The translations under genes were made by a program, and so were the position numbers. A DNA stretch of 64,000 bases, taken from Peristeroidobacter soli. GTDB lineage: Bacteria > Pseudomonadota > Gammaproteobacteria > Steroidobacterales > Steroidobacteraceae. Numbering within the stretch: position 1 is the stretch's first letter; each line of letters starts with the position of its first letter. The DNA is taken from the NCBI RefSeq assembly GCF_004138485.1, contig NZ_RYEV01000005.1, positions 730,827-794,826 on the forward strand. Reading direction: 5' to 3'. Positions 60,272 to 64,000 of the stretch are shown here, piece after piece. The notes under the pieces were generated by a model. The model saw only the letters and a list, made by a program, of their open reading frames with translations. It was not told the origin of the DNA and searched no databases.

Positions 60272-61274
60272 CGAAAGAGTCAGTCACGTGCACGTCGAAG
60301 TCGGACAGCAGAGCGGAGCGCAATGGTCGAGCCGGGTCGCCACGGAGATCGGCAAGGCGGTGCTCGGCCAACTCACCATCGTCGAGCGACTGCAGATCGC
60401 GCTGCTGACCGGCGGGCACGTGCTGCTCGAAGGCATGCCGGGGCTGGCGAAGACGCTGCTGGTGAAGTCGCTGTCCCAGGCGCTGGGCATGCAGTTCGAG
60501 CGCATCCAGTTCACGCCGGACCTGCTACCGAGCGACATCGTGGGCACGATGGTCTACTCGCCCGGCGACGGCCGGTTCTCGCCCCATCACGGTCCGATCT
60601 TTGCGAATCTGGTGCTGGCCGACGAAATCAATCGCGCGCCCGCGAAAGTGCAAAGCGCGCTGCTGGAAGCCATGCAGGAACGGCAGGTGACGCTCGGCGG
60701 CGCGACCTATCCATTGCCGAGCCCGTTCCTGGTGATGGCCACGCAGAATCCGGTGGAGCAGGAGGGGACGTATCCATTGCCTGAGGCGCAGCTCGATCGT
60801 TTCCTGTTCAAGCTGCTGCTCGATTATCCGAGCGAGCTCGACGAGTTGCAGATGGTGCAGCGTTGGGGCTCGGTCACCTCGCATCCGGAATTGTTCGCAG
60901 TGTCGAGCGGCGATGAGCTGCTGCGCTTGCGGCAGGAAGTCGATCGCGTTCACGTGGCGGAGTCGGTGCAGGCCTATGTCGTCAAGCTGGTGCGCGCGAC
61001 GCGCGCCATCGCGGCGGGCTCACAAAAGACCCTCTCGTACGGTGCCTCGCCCCGAGCCTGTCTCGGTTTGTTCCAAGCCAGCAAGGCATTGGCCTGGCTG
61101 CGTGATGCGAATTACGTGACGCCGGCGTTGGTGCAAGAAGTCTTCGCGGATGTGATGCGGCATCGAGTCGGGTTGAGCTACGAGGCCGAGTCGCGGGGAC
61201 TTACTGCCGACGGCATTCTCAGGGAAATTCTGGATCAGACGGCGGTACCGGAGAGCGCGGCGCGCGGTGCCTGA
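60264..61274 (+). CDS. MoxR-family AAA+ ATPase
   Basis: 336 residues. Walker A GMPGLAKT (57-64), then FERIQFTPDLLPSDIVGTMV, Walker B region ANLVLADEINRAPAKVQSAL, sensor-1 VMATQNPVEQEGTYPLPEAQ, and arginine-finger region LDRFLFKLLLDYPS. This is the standard MoxR profile. MoxR proteins act as chaperones or co-factors for assembling enzyme or membrane complexes, together with a DUF58 protein and VWA-domain proteins, which follow here. It overlaps the symporter gene by 8 nt and ends 1 nt before the DUF58 ATG. The inclusion in a peptide-uptake operon suggests that it matures one of the operon's metal- or complex-dependent proteins (inference). Confidence 0.95.
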   Translation: MRSERVSHVHVEVGQQSGAQWSSRVATEIGKAVLGQLTIVERLQIALLTGGHVLLEGMPGLAKTLLVKSLSQALGMQFERIQFTPDLLPSDIVGTMVYSPGDGRFSPHHGPIFANLVLADEINRAPAKVQSALLEAMQERQVTLGGATYPLPSPFLVMATQNPVEQEGTYPLPEAQLDRFLFKLLLDYPSELDELQMVQRWGSVTSHPELFAVSSGDELLRLRQEVDRVHVAESVQAYVVKLVRATRAIAAGSQKTLSYGASPRACLGLFQASKALAWLRDANYVTPALVQEVFADVMRHRVGLSYEAESRGLTADGILREILDQTAVPESAARGA

Positions 61275-61275
61275 G

Positions 61276-62181
61276 ATGTCGGCGCAAATGACTTCAATGC
61301 CGACGGCGCCGACTGCGTTACTGCAGCGGCTGGAGTGGCGCGCACGGCATGCCGTCAACACGACAGTGAGCGGCGAGTATCGCTCGGCCTTTCGTGGCCG
61401 CGGCATGGAGTTCGATCAAGTCGTCAAGTACCAGTGGGGCGACGATCCACGAGACATCGACTGGAACGTCACCGCTCGCCTCGGCGAGCCCTATCGCAAA
61501 CGATTCGTCGAAGAGCGTGATCTCACGATCATGTTCATTTTCGAGGACTCACCCGCGTTGCAATTTGGCTCCGACGGACGCACGCGGCGCGAGACGCTGC
61601 TGGAGACCGCGGCGCTGTTGATGATGATCAGTGCGATCAATCGTGATCGCGTCGGCTTGTTATATAGCGCGCCGGGCAAATCATGGTTTCAGCGCGCGTT
61701 GCCGGGGCGCAAAGGCATCAATCGAATTGCCGCGACGTTGCTCGATCAGCCGGCGCCCTCGCTCGACGGGCCGACCGCATGTTCACTGCCGTGGCCCTTT
61801 GTGAAGAAGAGCGCGACGCGAGGCAGTGTACTGCTCTGGTTCGGACCGTTCGCACCGCAAGGCATGCCGGAGTCGTGGCGTGAGCTCCAGCAACGATACC
61901 AAGCCGTCGGCGTGCGAGCTGACGATCCCTGGGATGTGGAATTGCCGAGGAACGCGAAGTTCTCTGCCTATGATCCGCTAGCGGGTCGGCTGACTCTGCT
62001 GAATACGGCGTCGAGCGCGGAGCGCGAGGCGCACGCCGCCTGGCGCGAGCGGCGCGAAGCCTATTTCACGGAAATGTTTCCGCGCAGCGACGATCGATTG
62101 ATCGTCGACAACATGGCCGATCCGCTGCAAAGCCTGATCTCTTGGTTCCATCGTCATCGTCACGGCGGCGCTCGGGCCTGA
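61276..62181 (+). CDS. DUF58 domain protein
   Basis: About 302 residues from ATG 61276; a GTG at 61267 overlapping the moxR stop is an alternative. It has LLQRLEWRARHAVNTTVSGE, the DUF58 signature GRGMEFDQVVKYQWGDDPRD-IDWNVTARLGEPYRKRFVEE, and a VWA-like continuation ERDLTIMFIFEDSPALQFGS without a clear full MIDAS. DUF58 proteins are constant partners of MoxR ATPases. No membrane segment is obvious, so it probably works on the cytoplasmic side with MoxR. It ends 10 nt before the VWA gene. Confidence 0.93.
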   Translation: MSAQMTSMPTAPTALLQRLEWRARHAVNTTVSGEYRSAFRGRGMEFDQVVKYQWGDDPRDIDWNVTARLGEPYRKRFVEERDLTIMFIFEDSPALQFGSDGRTRRETLLETAALLMMISAINRDRVGLLYSAPGKSWFQRALPGRKGINRIAATLLDQPAPSLDGPTACSLPWPFVKKSATRGSVLLWFGPFAPQGMPESWRELQQRYQAVGVRADDPWDVELPRNAKFSAYDPLAGRLTLLNTASSAEREAHAAWRERREAYFTEMFPRSDDRLIVDNMADPLQSLISWFHRHRHGGARA

Positions 62182-62191
62182 GGCAGCGGAC

Positions 62192-63235
62192 GTGAATATA
62201 TCCAGTGCAACGTTTCACGATCCGCTCTGGCTGCTGCTGTTGTTACTGTTGCCCGTCGTCGCCTGGCTGCGCCGGCGACGCAGTGTGCCCGCGCTGGTCG
62301 TGCCCGGCGCGCATGAATGGCATTCGCCAGGCGCGACTACCTCAGCGCTCTGGCCGATTGCTTGCGCTTATTTCGGCATCGTCTTGCTCACGCTCGCATT
62401 GGCGCGGCCGCAAGTGCTGGTTCCGCTGGACGACCATCAGCGACGCGGCTACGACTTCATGGTTGCCATCGATCTGTCCACCAGCATGTATGCGGAAGAT
62501 TTCCAGCGTGGCGCCGCGACGGTCAATCGACTGCAGGCGGTCAAGCCGATCATCTCCGCGTTCATCAACGAACGCCCCGACGATCGCATCGGCATCGTCG
62601 TGTTCGGCGGGCGTGCCTACACCTTCGCGCCGCTGACGTTCGATCACGAATGGCTGCGCAAGCAGAGCGCAAGGCTGTCCATTGGTCTGATCGAAGACGG
62701 CACGGCGATCGGCGATGCGATTGGCGTATCGCTGCGCCGCTTGCGCGAGGGCAGGTCGGAAGATCAGCCGCGAACGGGATCGTTCATCGTGCTGCTCACG
62801 GACGGCTCGAGCAACAAGGGGTCGCTCGATCCACGTCAGGCGGCGCAGCTCGCGGCGGATGAAGACGTGGTGATCTACACGATCGGTGCCGGCGCCGAAG
62901 GGTTGGTGCCCACGCCCATCTTCGACTACGCCGGCAATCGCACCGGCACTGAGATGCGTGAGTCGGAGATCGATTCGCTGCTGTTACGAGATGTCGCCGA
63001 GAGCACTGGCGGATTGTTCTTTCGCGCGACCGATGCCAATGCCGTTCGCGATGCTTTCGCCCGCATCGATGAGGCGCAAAAGATTCAATTCGCGGCGTCG
63101 CCGCCGCTGGTCAGCCGCGAGCTGTTCCACGTGTTTGCACTGATTGGCGTCGTGTTGCTTGCGCTGGCGTCGTACGAGGCGCACTTCCGCGTCACTTCTT
63201 CCACCACAACCACTCATACAGGAATCGAACCATGA
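62192..63235 (+). CDS. Membrane VWA-domain protein (BatA-like)
   Basis: 347 residues from GTG 62192. N-terminal helix PLWLLLLLLLPVVAWL and a second at ~52-72 (WPIACAYFGIVLLTLALA), then a von Willebrand A domain with an intact MIDAS: DLSTSM (Asp94, Ser96, Ser98), a later threonine in EDGTAIGDAIGVSLRR, and FIVLLTDGSSNKG. A third helix near the C-terminus (LFHVFALIGVVLLALASYEA) closes the BatA/BatB-like arrangement. The VWA domain faces the periplasm or cytoplasm depending on helix orientation. Together with MoxR and DUF58 it forms the minimal MoxR-type module. It overlaps the M81 peptidase gene by 4 nt (ATGA). Confidence 0.93.
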   Translation: MNISSATFHDPLWLLLLLLLPVVAWLRRRRSVPALVVPGAHEWHSPGATTSALWPIACAYFGIVLLTLALARPQVLVPLDDHQRRGYDFMVAIDLSTSMYAEDFQRGAATVNRLQAVKPIISAFINERPDDRIGIVVFGGRAYTFAPLTFDHEWLRKQSARLSIGLIEDGTAIGDAIGVSLRRLREGRSEDQPRTGSFIVLLTDGSSNKGSLDPRQAAQLAADEDVVIYTIGAGAEGLVPTPIFDYAGNRTGTEMRESEIDSLLLRDVAESTGGLFFRATDANAVRDAFARIDEAQKIQFAASPPLVSRELFHVFALIGVVLLALASYEAHFRVTSSTTTTHTGIEP

Positions 63236-64000
63236 AGATTTCGAGACGCGAGGTCCTGGCGGGCCTCGGTTTGGGGTCGGCCGCCGCGGCGCTGCCGATG
63301 GCCGTGGGCGCGCAGAACGCTGCCCGCTCCAACGCGGCCACGCGCAAGATCCGCATCGCGTGCATGCATTTTTCGCACGAGACGGTGACGTTCCTCCCGT
63401 ATGAAACCACGACGGAAGATTTCATTTACGAAGGCTCGCCTGCACGCGGTGAGGCGCTGTTGTCCTCTTCGCCGGATGGGTACATGGGCGGTTTCGTGAA
63501 GGTCGCGCGCGAGCATGCGAACGTCGAGCTGGTGGGCATCGAGTCGCCGCTGGGTTCGAAGAAGGGGTCAGGCTCAGGCTGGATCACCAAGGAAGCCTTC
63601 GAGCATTTCACCGAGCGCATGATCGCCGATCTGAAGGCGCAAGGCCCGTTCGATGGTGCTTATCTGTCCCTGCACGGCGCGATGGGCGTTCGTGACGTCG
63701 CCAAACCCGAGGCGACGCTGGCCCGGCGGGTGCGGGAGGTCATTGGACCGAAAGGCTTCATCGCCGGCACGTTCGATCCGCATGGCAACGAGGACGACGA
63801 GTTCCTGCGCTACGCGAATCTCGCGTTCTGTATCAAATACTACCCGCACTACGACGGTGCCCTGCAGGGCGAGCGCGCGGCCCGTACGCTCATTCGCTGC
63901 ATTCGGGGTGATTACAAACCGACCACCGCGACTGCCAAACCGCCCATCATTACGCCGTCGGTACTGCAATGGACCGGCCAATCGCCCTGGATGGATCTGG
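63232..64000 (+). CDS. M81-family (MlrC-like) metallopeptidase, Tat-exported; truncated by window end
   Basis: The first 256 codons are visible. The N-terminus MKISRREVLAGLGLGSAAAA is a Tat-type signal (SRREVL), with AGGA 8 nt upstream. The body matches the DUF1485/M81 family: IRIACMHFSHETVTFLPYET, GPFDGAYLSLHGAMGVRDVA, FIAGTFDPHGNEDDEF and FCIKYYPHYDGALQGERAAR. The His residues in SHE and DPHGN are expected metal ligands. MlrC from microcystin-degrading Sphingomonas is the named member of this family and cleaves peptides containing D-Glu/D-Asp-type residues. Most homologues have unknown substrates. It is the eighth gene of the operon and overlaps the VWA gene by 4 nt. The Tat signal suggests a metal loaded in the cytoplasm before export. 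Confidence 0.92.
   Translation, partial: MKISRREVLAGLGLGSAAAALPMAVGAQNAARSNAATRKIRIACMHFSHETVTFLPYETTTEDFIYEGSPARGEALLSSSPDGYMGGFVKVAREHANVELVGIESPLGSKKGSGSGWITKEAFEHFTERMIADLKAQGPFDGAYLSLHGAMGVRDVAKPEATLARRVREVIGPKGFIAGTFDPHGNEDDEFLRYANLAFCIKYYPHYDGALQGERAARTLIRCIRGDYKPTTATAKPPIITPSVLQWTGQSPWMDL

Overview
The window is gene-dense, GC-rich chromosomal DNA from what looks like a free-living, protein- and peptide-degrading gammaproteobacterium. TonB-dependent receptors controlled by FecI/FecR pairs, many exported peptidases and serine hydrolases, a PEP-CTERM protein, a LytS/LytTR pair and a tryptophan dioxygenase fit a Steroidobacteraceae/Nevskiales/Xanthomonadales-like organism. That placement is inference only. 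No rRNA, tRNA or CRISPR was seen. Both window edges cut genes: a MetY-type sulfhydrylase on the left and an M81 (MlrC-like) metallopeptidase on the right.

Layout. 1-4.8 kb: metY-like gene, a serine hydrolase, an Lrp/AsnC regulator divergent from tryptophan 2,3-dioxygenase, and an exported amidohydrolase. 4.8-7.4 kb: a decayed LysR gene, an exported hypothetical protein, and a 103-bp direct repeat with DnaA-box-like sites around a frameshifted gene remnant. 7.4-14.9 kb: sigma/FecR/TonB receptor followed by a lipoprotein hydrolase and an M28 peptidase. 15-25 kb: a CocE-like hydrolase, LytS/LytTR, three serine hydrolases in tandem (two with C-terminal membrane bundles), and a 284-bp foldback element with 32-bp inverted repeats. 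25-36.5 kb: a PEP-CTERM protein, a 2197-residue exported protein (PKD, FG-GAP, PASTA), a retropepsin-like protease, and an ECF sigma factor with a Ser/Thr kinase. 36.5-43.6 kb (minus strand): a second sigma/FecR/TonB receptor system feeding an S9 peptidase. 43.9-52.9 kb: an acyltransferase, an M14 peptidase, a TerC-like protein, an outer-membrane protein remnant, a rhomboid protease, an orphan double-glycine-leader peptide, and a TrhO-RluA fusion. 53-64 kb: one long apparent operon of TonB receptor, CapA-like phosphoesterase, tandem-domain Asp/Glu racemase, dicarboxylate/amino-acid symporter, MoxR, DUF58, VWA and M81 peptidase.

How the genes work together. The recurring theme is outer-membrane uptake of peptide-like ligands coupled to exported hydrolases. 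Two systems carry complete surface signalling (an STN domain on the receptor, FecR, and an ECF sigma factor). The last operon is the best candidate for an undescribed system. It combines uptake, a poly-gamma-glutamate-type enzyme, a D-Asp/D-Glu racemase, an acidic amino-acid transporter and an MlrC-type peptidase, which suggests use of D-acidic or isopeptide-linked peptides. A MoxR/DUF58/VWA module sits within the same transcription unit.
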